Of a stretch of DNA of 64,000 bases, positions 56,832-64,000 are shown piece by piece (within the stretch, counting starts at the first letter, position 1; each line of letters begins with the position of its first letter). This stretch comes from Variovorax sp. 679 (GTDB taxonomy: Bacteria; Pseudomonadota; Gammaproteobacteria; Burkholderiales; Burkholderiaceae_C): assembly GCF_003952185.1 (NCBI RefSeq), contig NZ_RXFS01000001.1, positions 496,001 through 560,000 of the forward strand. Reading direction: 5' to 3'. The notes below the pieces were generated by a model. It saw only the letters and a program-made list of their open reading frames with translations. It did no database searches and was not told the DNA's origin. The translations under genes and the position numbers were made by a program.

Positions 56832-57899
56832 TTGCCCCCGACCAAAGCCTCTGCCACACCGGTTCCGCCCCTCACCCGCCCCGCGACCATGGCCGACGTG
56901 GCCGCGCGCGTCGGCGTGTCGAAGATGACGGTGTCGCGCGCGCTCAACCGCGACGGGCGCAGCGACCGCGTGACCTCCGAGGCGCTGCGCCAGCGCATCC
57001 TGCAGGCCTGCGAGGAAATGGGCTATGTCATCGACCAGACGGCGCGCACCTTCTCCAGCAAGCGCTCGGGCTTCATCGCGGTGCTGATCCCCTCGCTCAA
57101 CAACTCCAACTTCTCCGAAACCGCGCAGGGCATCACCGCCGCCGTCGAAGCGCGCGGCCTGCAACTGCTGCTGGGCTATACCGACTACCGCGTGGAAACC
57201 GAGGAGCGCCTGCTGCGCGCCATGCTCGCGCGCCGGCCCGAAGGCGTGATCCTCACCGGCGGCTCGCACACGCCGGCCGCGCGCGCGATGCTGCAGGCCG
57301 CCGGCGTGCCGGTGATCGAGACCTGGGACCTGCCGGCCACACCCGTCGAGCACACGGTCGGCTTCTCGAATGCGGAGGCGGCAGGCGCGATGGTTCGGCA
57401 CCTGCATGGCAAGGGCTACCGGCGCATCGCCTTCATCGGCGGTACCTCCAACCGCGACACGCGCGGCGCGGACAGGCAGCGCGGCTACGCGGAGGCGATC
57501 CGCGAACTGGGCCTGCCCGATGGCCGCGTGATCAGCTTCGGCCAGCCGCCGATCTCGATGGCGCAGGGTGGCGAGGCCGTGGCGCAGTTGATTCGCCAGT
57601 GGCCCGACGTGGACGCGGTGCTCTGCGTGTCCGACCTCTCGGCCTTCGGCGCGCTGATGGAATGCCAGCGCCGCGGCTGGGACGTGCCGGGCCGCATCGC
57701 GATCGCGGGCTTCGGCGACTTCGAGGTGGCACGCGCCTGCCATCCGCGCATCACTACCGTGGCGGTGGATTGCGTGGGCATCGGCAAGGCGGCGGGCGAA
57801 CTGTTGCTGCGCGTGATCGACGGCACGCGCGAGGGACATCGGCCGCCCGCCGAGACGGTGCTGATCCCGTTCCGCATCGAGCAGCGCGAGAGTTCATAG
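56832..57899 (+). CDS. LacI-family transcriptional regulator
   Basis: This 355-residue repressor has an N-terminal helix-turn-helix with hinge (ATMADVAARVGVSKMTVSRA, LNRDGRSDRVTSEALRQRIL) and a periplasmic-binding-protein-like effector domain (RSGFIAVLIPSLNNSNFSET, RRIAFIGGTSNRDTRGADRQ, AIAGFGDFEVARACHP). It is most like the gluconate/GntR-type LacI repressors. I chose TTG 56832 because it leaves a suitable N-terminal tail before ATMADVAA. The controlled operon is not evident; the downstream gene is convergent. Its effector is unknown. Confidence 0.9.
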   Translation: MPPTKASATPVPPLTRPATMADVAARVGVSKMTVSRALNRDGRSDRVTSEALRQRILQACEEMGYVIDQTARTFSSKRSGFIAVLIPSLNNSNFSETAQGITAAVEARGLQLLLGYTDYRVETEERLLRAMLARRPEGVILTGGSHTPAARAMLQAAGVPVIETWDLPATPVEHTVGFSNAEAAGAMVRHLHGKGYRRIAFIGGTSNRDTRGADRQRGYAEAIRELGLPDGRVISFGQPPISMAQGGEAVAQLIRQWPDVDAVLCVSDLSAFGALMECQRRGWDVPGRIAIAGFGDFEVARACHPRITTVAVDCVGIGKAAGELLLRVIDGTREGHRPPAETVLIPFRIEQRESS

Positions 57900-57908
57900 G
57901 CTCCTGCT

Positions 57909-59405
57909 TCAGGACGGCCGGCTCGCGGCCGCGCGCGACACCTGGTCGATGACCCGGCCCATGTGCCGCACGAGTTCGTCGGCCCGTTCCGGCGGCATTC
58001 CCGCGTAGCCGAGCACGAAGCCGTTGTAGAGCGCGCCGGCCGTGCCCGGAAGACAGAACGGGCCCAGCGGCCGCAAACCCAGCCCCTGCTTCCGCGCCGC
58101 CTGGCTCACGTCCACGTCGGAGACCGGCGCTTCGAGCCGCGCCGACAGGTGCATGCCGCCCGCGCCGCCCGAGACGGTGACCACACCCCGCAGGTGCCGC
58201 TGCAGCGCCGCCTGCAATGCCTCGCGCCGCCGGGCATAGAGCTGCCGCATGCGGCGCAGGTGCAGCGTGAACTGGCCGTTGCCGATGAAGTCCGCCAGCG
58301 CCGCCTGGTCCGCGAGCCGGCCGCGCATGCCGGTGGCGCCGATCGCGCCCAGCAGGGCCGGGACCACCGGCGCCGGCACCACCGTGAAGCCCAGGCGCAG
58401 CGCGGGGAACATCGTCTTGCTGAAGGTGCCGACATAGATCGCCGGTGCATGCGCGTCCAGCCCCTGCACCGCCGAGAGCGGAACCCTGTCGCTGCGGAAT
58501 TCGCTGTCGTAGTCGTCCTCGACCAGCCACGCACCGGCCTCGCGCGCCTGCCGTACCAGCGCCAGCCGCCGCTCCAGGCTCATCATGGCGCCCAGCGGGT
58601 ACTGGTGCGAAGGCGTGATGTAGATCAGCTTCGGAGGCGTGGCGCGCCAGTCTTCGGCACCGGGCGCAAGGCCTTCGGCATCGACCGCGATGGGAACCAG
58701 CCGCAGGTCGGCCGCCTGCAGGGCCGCGCGGGCACCCGGGTAGCCGGGGTTCTCGATCCACGCCGTGTCGCCCGCGTCGGCCAGCGTGCGGGCGCACAGC
58801 TCCAGGGCGCCCTGCGATCCGTTGGTGATGAAGACCTGCTCCGCCTCGCACCGCACGCCGCGCGACACGCGCAGGTATTGCGCGATCGCCTGCCGCAGCG
58901 GCAGATGGCCCTGCACGGGCGCGTAGTTCAGCTGCCGCGCGTCGATGCTGCGCCAGGCGCGCTCCATGCAGCGCCGCCACGCGGCCAGCGGAAACTCGTC
59001 CAGCGCCGGCACGCCGGGCCACAGGGGCAGCGCGCGGTCGGCTTCATCCGGTCCGCCGTGGGGGATGGAGGCGCGGCGCGACAGGGGCAGCGCCTCGGGC
59101 GCATGCGCCGCGTCGTGCCCGGCTGACGCATCGCGCGCCAGCCCGAGGCTCGCGACGACGGTGCCATGGCGCGTGCCGACGAGGAAGCCTTCCGCGCCCA
59201 GGTGCTCGTAGGCATAGAGCACGGAGTTGCGGGCCATGCCCAGCTCCACGGACAGGGTCCGCGTGGACGGAAGCCGCGCTCCCTCGGCGATCTTTCCGCC
59301 GAGGATCGCCCAGCGCAGGCATGCGTACAGCCGGTGCTGCCGGGTTGCGGGGCCCTGCGGCCCCTCTTCGCGCGCGAATGCGGCGAGCAGGGCGCCGTAG
59401 TCCAT
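57909..59405 (-). CDS. MocR/PdxR-type GntR regulator with aminotransferase domain
   Basis: This 498-residue regulator fuses a GntR winged helix (RLYACLRWAILGGKIAEGARL, PSTRTLSVELGMARNSVLYA) to a fold-type I aminotransferase domain. The PLP Lys is visible in YVGTFSKTMFPALRLGFTVV, and PLP contacts in ITPSHQYPLGAMMSLERRLA and WLVEDDYDSEFRSDRVPLSA. MocR/PdxR proteins use PLP as effector, often to control pyridoxine or amino acid genes. It is divergent from the EamA transporter at 59499, its likely target. The 93-base spacer has direct AAGGTC/AAGGGTC elements. ATG 59405 is the start. Confidence 0.92.
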   Translation of the reverse strand: MDYGALLAAFAREEGPQGPATRQHRLYACLRWAILGGKIAEGARLPSTRTLSVELGMARNSVLYAYEHLGAEGFLVGTRHGTVVASLGLARDASAGHDAAHAPEALPLSRRASIPHGGPDEADRALPLWPGVPALDEFPLAAWRRCMERAWRSIDARQLNYAPVQGHLPLRQAIAQYLRVSRGVRCEAEQVFITNGSQGALELCARTLADAGDTAWIENPGYPGARAALQAADLRLVPIAVDAEGLAPGAEDWRATPPKLIYITPSHQYPLGAMMSLERRLALVRQAREAGAWLVEDDYDSEFRSDRVPLSAVQGLDAHAPAIYVGTFSKTMFPALRLGFTVVPAPVVPALLGAIGATGMRGRLADQAALADFIGNGQFTLHLRRMRQLYARRREALQAALQRHLRGVVTVSGGAGGMHLSARLEAPVSDVDVSQAARKQGLGLRPLGPFCLPGTAGALYNGFVLGYAGMPPERADELVRHMGRVIDQVSRAAASRPS

Positions 59406-59498
59406 GTTGGTGGCTCCATCGATAAGGGCTGATCTGGGTCTACACATGATGCCACGCCAAACCTAAGGTCAAGGGTCGACTTCCTCCTCCACCTACGA

Positions 59499-60410
59499 AT
59501 GAGCACATCCGCCACGGCCTTCGCATCGACACCCTCACCGCGCGCCGCCCCCTGGCTGCTGGGCCTCGTGGCGGTGGTCTGGGGCATCAACTGGCCGGTC
59601 GGCAAGGCCATGCTCGCCCACCTTCCGCCGGTGTGGGCCGTGACGCTTCGCACCGGCGTGGGCGCGCTCGCGGTCCTGCTGCTGTGCCTGCTCACGCGAC
59701 GGCTGGTGCTGCCCAGGCGCGCGGACATCCCCGTCATCCTGAGCGTCGGCGTGCTGCACATGACCGCGTTCTCCGTGCTGTGCAGCATCGGCCTGCAGCA
59801 CGTCACTGCCGGTCGCTCCGTGGTGCTGGCCTACACCACGCCGCTGTGGGTGGTGCCGGGCGCATGGCTGCTGCTGGGCGAGGCCCCCACGCGCTGGCGG
59901 CTGGTGGGCGCGGGCATCGGCCTCGCGGGGCTGATGCTGATCTTCAACCCGCTGAACTTCGACTGGCACGACCGCCGCGCGGTGGCGGGCAACGCCGCGG
60001 TGCTGCTGGCCGCGCTGTGCTGGGCAGGCAGCATCCTCTACGTGCGCGCGCACAAGTGGGTCACACCGCCCTTCGAGCTCGTGTTCTGGCATGCACTGCT
60101 CGCCAGCTGCCTGCTGCTGCCGATGGCCTTCGCGCTTGAAGGCGTTCCGCGCATCGAATGGAGCCCGGCGCTGGTTTCGCAGTTGCTCTACGGCGGCGTG
60201 TTCGGCATCGCGCTGGCCTCGTGGGCCATGACCACGATCAACCGCGCACTGCCCGCGACGACGACTTCGCTGGGGCTGCTGGGCGTGCCGGTGATCGGCA
60301 TCGTCTGCTCCGCCGTGTCGCTGGGGGAACGCATCGGCTTGGCGCTGGTGGGAGCGCTCGCGCTCATCCTCGGCGGCATCGCGCTGGGGATGGTGCGCGG
60401 GAAGGGTTGA
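59499..60410 (+). CDS. EamA-family DMT transporter next to MocR
   Basis: This 303-residue transporter has two EamA repeats and about ten hydrophobic segments (LLGLVAVVWGINWPVGKAML, LSVGVLHMTAFSVLCSIGLQ, YTTPLWVVPGAWLLLGEAPT, LGERIGLALVGALALILGGI). It is of usual length. The substrate is unknown, but divergence from a MocR gene suggests an amino acid or a vitamin B6-related compound, since such pairs are frequent. ATG 59499 is used. It ends 31 bases from the convergent methyltransferase. Confidence 0.9.
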   Translation: MSTSATAFASTPSPRAAPWLLGLVAVVWGINWPVGKAMLAHLPPVWAVTLRTGVGALAVLLLCLLTRRLVLPRRADIPVILSVGVLHMTAFSVLCSIGLQHVTAGRSVVLAYTTPLWVVPGAWLLLGEAPTRWRLVGAGIGLAGLMLIFNPLNFDWHDRRAVAGNAAVLLAALCWAGSILYVRAHKWVTPPFELVFWHALLASCLLLPMAFALEGVPRIEWSPALVSQLLYGGVFGIALASWAMTTINRALPATTTSLGLLGVPVIGIVCSAVSLGERIGLALVGALALILGGIALGMVRGKG

Positions 60411-60441
60411 GCAGGCGAAGGCGAACCGGCCTACCGCTTCT

Positions 60442-61080
60442 TCACCACCTCTTGCGCGCCACGACGTAAGGGCGGTTTTCCTTGCCCTTCGTCGCGTGGT
60501 CTTCGACGGCAAGAATCTCGAAGCCCGCGGCATCCATTTGCTGCCTCAGTTCCGCCTCCCGGAAGGCGCTCGCGTACGGAGCTGCACCGATGGCGCGCAT
60601 CGCGGGCAGCAGGAAGCGGATCAGCGGATTCATATCTCCGACACAAGGCGTCTTCGAGACGAACAGGCCTTCCGCCGCAAGCAGACCGTGAATGCAGCGC
60701 AGCGTGCCAGGCAGGTCGCGCACGAGGTGGAGATAGTTGAATCCCAGCACGACGTCGAACCGCGCGGCTTCCTGCGCGAGCGCTTCCGCCGTTGCGATGC
60801 GGAAGGCAAGCGAGGGCACGAGGCTGGCCGCGAGCTTCTCGTCGGCGATCGCGATCATGCCGGCGGAAATGTCCGTCGCGAGGCAGCTCCCCGCATCGGC
60901 CGCGAGCCGCAGCGCTGTCGTGCCCGTTCCGCATCCCAGCTCGAGCACCCTCGAATCCGGCCGCAGCAGCGCGCGGGTGCGCTCCAGCGTGCGTTCGTAG
61001 CCGGCCGGATCCCCGACCGCGCTCTTCGCGTACCTGCGTGAAGTCCGGTCCCAGAACCTGGCGTCGCTCGCTGTGTCCAT
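60442..61080 (-). CDS. Class I SAM-dependent methyltransferase
   Basis: This 212-residue methyltransferase begins ARFWDRTSRRYAKSAVGDPA and has motif I in RVLELGCGTGTTALRLAADA, the acidic motif II in CLATDISAGMIAIADEK, and motif post-II in FDVVLGFNYLHLVRDLPG. LLAAEGLFVSKTPCVGDMNP and LAVEDHATKGKENRPYVVAR complete the fold. It is of the UbiE/Methyltransf_25 type. Start ATG 61080; the frame is open further upstream across the divergent gene. The substrate is unknown. It is divergent from the APH-fold kinase at 61147. Confidence 0.88.
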   Translation of the reverse strand: MDTASDARFWDRTSRRYAKSAVGDPAGYERTLERTRALLRPDSRVLELGCGTGTTALRLAADAGSCLATDISAGMIAIADEKLAASLVPSLAFRIATAEALAQEAARFDVVLGFNYLHLVRDLPGTLRCIHGLLAAEGLFVSKTPCVGDMNPLIRFLLPAMRAIGAAPYASAFREAELRQQMDAAGFEILAVEDHATKGKENRPYVVARKRW

Positions 61081-61146
61081 GATGGAAAGATCATCGCATT
61101 CGCCTCCGGGCGGCATAATCGCGCCCCTTTTGTCCTGGGGGTTTCG

Positions 61147-62148
61147 ATGGAACTGGAGATCGCGCAATCCACGCCAACCGCCGCCGGCATCGCGAAGTTC
61201 GTGCAGGCCCGCTACGACCTGGGCGAAGTGATCGAGAGCGAGTTCCTGCGGCGCAGCTTCAACCAGGTCTACAGGCTCGGCTTTGCCGACGGGCGCCGCG
61301 TGGTGGCGCGGCTCTCGGCCGAACGGCCGCGAGGCGATCCCAATGTGCTGTTCGAAGCGGCCGCGCTGGAGCACCTGGCCCGCGCCGGATGCCGCGTATC
61401 GCGCTGCCTGCCAGCCGCGAACGGCGAGGTCGCGGTGCAGGTACCCCTGCCGGAAGGTTCGCGAGCGCTGATGTTGTTCGAGCACCTCGACGGCGAGTTC
61501 ACCGGCGACTCGGCCGAAGACATCCGGGCCTTCGCGCAAGGCCTGGCCACCCTGCACGTCGCGGGCGAGACCTACGAAGGCCCCGGCAGTGCCTACTCCC
61601 TCGACCTCGACTACCTCCTTCTACGACCGCTGCAGGGCCTGCTGCGTGCCCCGACCATGACCGCCGAGCTGCGCCCGCAATTCGAGCAACTGGGTGAGCG
61701 CCTGCATGCCGACATCTCGGCCCTGGGCGCGCTGAGGCAGGTGCTGTGCCACGGTGATGCCCACGGCGGCAACAACTTCATCGTGCGCAATGCCCAGGAG
61801 CAGTGCGAGGCCGTGTTCTTCGATTTCGATGAAACAGGCCCTGGCTACCTTGCCTACGAACTTGCTGTCTATCCGTGGCTTCTGCATCCACGCACGACCG
61901 ATGGCGTGCTGAGCGACAAGGCGAAGACTCAGTGGAAGCACTTCATCTCGGCCTATCGCGAGGCAAGACCCGTCGCAGGCAACGATCTGGCCGCCGTCCC
62001 GCGTTTCATGGCGGTCCGGCAGTTCTGGATGCTGGGGGAGAACGCCGGACGCGTTCCTGTGTGGGGCTCGCAGGCAATGCCTACGAGCGGCCTCCGTCGG
62101 CAGCTGACCATGCTCCGCGCCTGGGAGAAGCTGGAACTGCCTCTGTGA
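61147..62148 (+). CDS. Aminoglycoside-phosphotransferase-fold kinase (homoserine kinase type II-like)
   Basis: This 333-residue protein belongs to the APH/choline kinase family. The catalytic loop is LCHGDAHGGNNFIVRNAQEQ with Asp, and the metal site is in AVFFDFDETGPGYLAYELAV. The N-terminal lobe is YRLGFADGRRVVARLSAERP. Such proteins phosphorylate small alcohols, sugars, amino acids or antibiotics; this one is closest in layout to the RodA/SrkA (stress-response kinase) type. It starts at ATG 61147. It is divergent from the methyltransferase gene and convergent with the porin. The substrate is unknown. Confidence 0.85.
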   Translation: MELEIAQSTPTAAGIAKFVQARYDLGEVIESEFLRRSFNQVYRLGFADGRRVVARLSAERPRGDPNVLFEAAALEHLARAGCRVSRCLPAANGEVAVQVPLPEGSRALMLFEHLDGEFTGDSAEDIRAFAQGLATLHVAGETYEGPGSAYSLDLDYLLLRPLQGLLRAPTMTAELRPQFEQLGERLHADISALGALRQVLCHGDAHGGNNFIVRNAQEQCEAVFFDFDETGPGYLAYELAVYPWLLHPRTTDGVLSDKAKTQWKHFISAYREARPVAGNDLAAVPRFMAVRQFWMLGENAGRVPVWGSQAMPTSGLRRQLTMLRAWEKLELPL

Positions 62149-62158
62149 CCGGCGCCTG

Positions 62159-63223
62159 TCAGAAGTTGTGCGAGATGCCGAACTGCAGGCCCCTCGACCC
62201 CGCCCCCGGCACGCCGGCCGGCGACGAATCGCTGACGACATAAGCTGCGTTGCCCCGGTTGCGGATGTACGAGTAGGTGCCGTACAGCGCGGTGCGCTTG
62301 CTCAGGTAGTGCACGTAGCCGACGGCGTACTGCGTCGCGTCGTCGCCGTCGAGCCCCGGCCCCGAGCGGTTGGAGCGCGCCACCGAAGCCTTGATCACGC
62401 CCGGCCCCACCGGCACGCTCACGCCCAGCAGCGCGTTGACCTGCTTGTCGGTGTCGGCCTTCTGACGGTAGTAGTTGGCGTAGAGCTTCGCCACACCGAA
62501 ATCGTAGGTGCCGCCGATGCTGGCCACGCGGTAGTCGGTGGTGCCGACCGGCGTGACGCCGTAGGCCGCCGCCACGTCGATGGTGCCGTTGGCCCAGCCC
62601 ACCCGCGCACCGCGGTAGCGCGAACCCTCCTGGCCTTCGGGCAGCGCGTACATCGCCTGTCCATAGAAGCCGCCGAGGCCCTTGGGCAGGAAATAGCCCA
62701 CCGAGTTGTCGGCCCGCGCCAGCGTGCGCGCGCCGCCGAGTCCGAAGGGCCAGCCCTCGACGATGTTGGCCGAGCCGCCGACACCCACAGTGCCGAAGGG
62801 CGAGAACTGCGAGATGTTCCAGAAGGTGGGCGTGTAGTCGCGCCCGAGCCGAAGCTCACCGTAGCTGTTGTGCGACAGGCTCAGCGTCGAGCGCCGGTGG
62901 AAGCCGGTGCCCTGGATCTCGCCGGTGTCGGGCAGCAGCGCCATCTCCAGCCAGAAGCTCGCGGCCAGTCCGCCGCCCAGGTCTTCGGTGCCACGGAATC
63001 CGAGACGGCTCGGGAAGATGTTGCCGCCCTGGTCGAGCGACTTGACCGAAGCTCCGCCGCTCTTCGACCAGGTGACGTTCATGTCCAGCGTGCCGAATAT
63101 CTGCACGCTGGATTGCGCCGTGGCACTCGCGCCGGCCGCGAGGCAGATCGCGCCGGTGAAGGCATGCGGCAGCAAGCCGCGGCGGGCGATGGTGGTTGGG
63201 GGTTTGGTGGTCCTGATCCTCAT
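62159..63223 (-). CDS. Gram-negative porin
   Basis: This 354-residue outer-membrane porin of the Burkholderiales type starts with a signal peptide (ICLAAGASATAQSSVQIFGT) and shows alternating-residue strands across its length. Landmarks are SRLGFRGTEDLGGGLAASFW, ELRLGRDYTPTFWNISQFSP, VAAAYGVTPVGTTDYRVASI and the final strand SRGLQFGISHNF ending in Phe. It forms trimeric channels for small solutes. It is read in the same direction as the Bug-family gene at 63368, 144 bases away. ATG 63223 is the start. Confidence 0.93.
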   Translation of the reverse strand: MRIRTTKPPTTIARRGLLPHAFTGAICLAAGASATAQSSVQIFGTLDMNVTWSKSGGASVKSLDQGGNIFPSRLGFRGTEDLGGGLAASFWLEMALLPDTGEIQGTGFHRRSTLSLSHNSYGELRLGRDYTPTFWNISQFSPFGTVGVGGSANIVEGWPFGLGGARTLARADNSVGYFLPKGLGGFYGQAMYALPEGQEGSRYRGARVGWANGTIDVAAAYGVTPVGTTDYRVASIGGTYDFGVAKLYANYYRQKADTDKQVNALLGVSVPVGPGVIKASVARSNRSGPGLDGDDATQYAVGYVHYLSKRTALYGTYSYIRNRGNAAYVVSDSSPAGVPGAGSRGLQFGISHNF

Positions 63224-63367
63224 GCTTGTCTCCTGGTTGTAGAAATCGTTGTAGTTCTGGCGCGTGCGCCGACGCACGGCGCTTGCGCTGCAAGCACCGT
63301 GGCGTGGGAATTCCGGAACGGGAAAGAAGGTGGCGCGGTGCGTGGCCGCGCCCCGGGGCATCGCCCG

Positions 63368-64000
63368 TCAGTCGATGCGGATGTTCTTGGCCTTGATCAG
63401 CCGGCTCATGGCCTGGGCTTCGCGGTCGACAACGGCGGCCGCCTCGGCGGGCGTGCTGCCGATGGGATCGAGGCCCGCGTCACTGAGGAGCCTGCCCATC
63501 TCCGGCGAATGCGTGATGGCGACGATCTCCTTGTTGAGCCTGTCGACGATGGCCTGCGGCGTCTTCGCCGGCACCCAGAAGCCCAGCCAGGTGAACACCT
63601 CGACGCCCGGATAGCTCTCGGAGAGCGTGGGCACGTTGGGCATGGCCGCGCTGCGCTTGCTGCCCGTGTACGCCAGTGCCTTCACGCGCCCCGACTTGAT
63701 GTTGGGCAGCGCCGAGACAGGCGGCTCGAAGCCCAGCTGCACCTGGCCGGCCATGAGGTCCGGCGCGGCGCTCTGCTTGTAGGGCACGTGCAGCAGCTCG
63801 ATGCCGGCGGCCTCCTGGAACAGCTCGAATCCGAGGTGCGAAGTGGTGCCCGAGCCGTACGAAGCGAACGAGATCTTGCCCGGCTCCTTCTTGGCCAGCG
63901 CGACCAGCTCGGGAATGTTCTTCACCGGCACCGCCGCGTTGGCCAGGATGAACGATCCGCCCTTGAGCGCCTGCGTGACCGGCACCAGGTCGTTCTTCGC
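63368..64000 (-). CDS. Bug-family tripartite tricarboxylate transporter binding protein, cut by the window end
   Basis: The last two thirds of a Bug-family protein are visible (210 codons to the window end, stop at 63368). Segments such as ISFASYGSGTTSHLGFELFQ, HVPYKQSAAPDLMAGQVQLG, GRVKALAYTGSKRSAAMPNV and FTWLGFWVPAKTPQAIVDRL are typical. The ligand pocket residues of the first domain lie beyond the window. It is upstream of a porin gene, a pairing that suggests joint uptake of a carboxylate or terephthalate-like solute. It is different from the Bug gene at 53424. Confidence 0.92.
   Translation of the reverse strand, partial: AKNDLVPVTQALKGGSFILANAAVPVKNIPELVALAKKEPGKISFASYGSGTTSHLGFELFQEAAGIELLHVPYKQSAAPDLMAGQVQLGFEPPVSALPNIKSGRVKALAYTGSKRSAAMPNVPTLSESYPGVEVFTWLGFWVPAKTPQAIVDRLNKEIVAITHSPEMGRLLSDAGLDPIGSTPAEAAAVVDREAQAMSRLIKAKNIRID

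Noticed and set aside
1..64000. CRISPR array, tRNA, integrase or transposase near the RT operon
   Set aside because: No spaced direct repeats, clover-leaf sequence or recombinase motif was seen in the whole window; acquisition is inferred only from composition.

Overview
The window is high-GC, densely coded DNA of a beta-proteobacterium, most like Variovorax or a close relative in the Comamonadaceae. This rests on several things read from the sequence: the urtABCDE urea transporter, two Bug-type tripartite-tricarboxylate binding proteins, a Gram-negative porin and RND efflux genes, an LpqC/PHB-depolymerase-type esterase, and a 90-base dispersed repeat that I associate from memory with this family. 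I could not run a database search, so the genus is an inference. I saw no rRNA, tRNA, insertion sequence, CRISPR array or replication origin.

Layout. 1-3300: end of an unknown gene, an NlpC/P60 lipoprotein, HU, and two methyltransferases. 3460-10121: an apparently acquired patch with lower GC and less biased codons. It holds a phytanoyl-CoA-dioxygenase-like gene and, divergent from it, a tightly overlapping three-gene operon: a CHC2/TOPRIM DnaG-like primase, a 1073-residue reverse transcriptase and a stand-alone nitrilase-fold hydrolase. This operon resembles defence-associated reverse transcriptase (DRT/UG) systems and is the most interesting item here. 10131-10600: two small unknown genes. 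10750-12809: a Cache-domain histidine kinase with a NarL-type regulator. 12854-15162: an MFS transporter and a DedA-rhodanese fusion. 15279-23320: a five-gene operon with outer-membrane channel, adaptor, RND pump, OmpR-type regulator and kinase, with repeated CTGACAG half-sites upstream. 23395-28759: an aldo-keto reductase, PhoD, a YVTN propeller-cupredoxin protein and, divergently, an ECF sigma/anti-sigma pair. The two divergent promoters there have the same GGAATAA-N15-CGTCATGC structure. 28768-35927: an AraJ-like MFS gene and urtABCDE. 36044-43001: a MazG-like hydrolase, a DHA2 drug exporter, an esterase, PPK2, divergent phosphate transporter Pit, and a ZntB-like transporter. 43099-48330: RNase AM, EamA, YciO, an M50 protease, TrpS with an unusual C-terminal domain, and a NarL regulator ending in a strong terminator. 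48420-64000: accessory genes, including a PKD-type lipoprotein, a sensor kinase, a LysR-linked FAD oxidoreductase/Bug pair, a PhoD-like phosphatase, a 55-residue gene, LacI and MocR regulators, EamA, a methyltransferase, an aminoglycoside-phosphotransferase-fold kinase, a porin and a truncated Bug gene.

How the genes work together. Much of the window concerns nutrient scavenging and envelope traffic. Urea uptake (urt), phosphate handling (Pit, PPK2 and two PhoD-like phosphatases) and carboxylate capture (Bug proteins, porin) sit beside efflux pumps and four sets of two-component genes. The ECF sigma factor probably drives its own operon and the divergent propeller-cupredoxin/PhoD unit. The primase-RT-nitrilase operon looks like a self-contained module unrelated to its neighbours.
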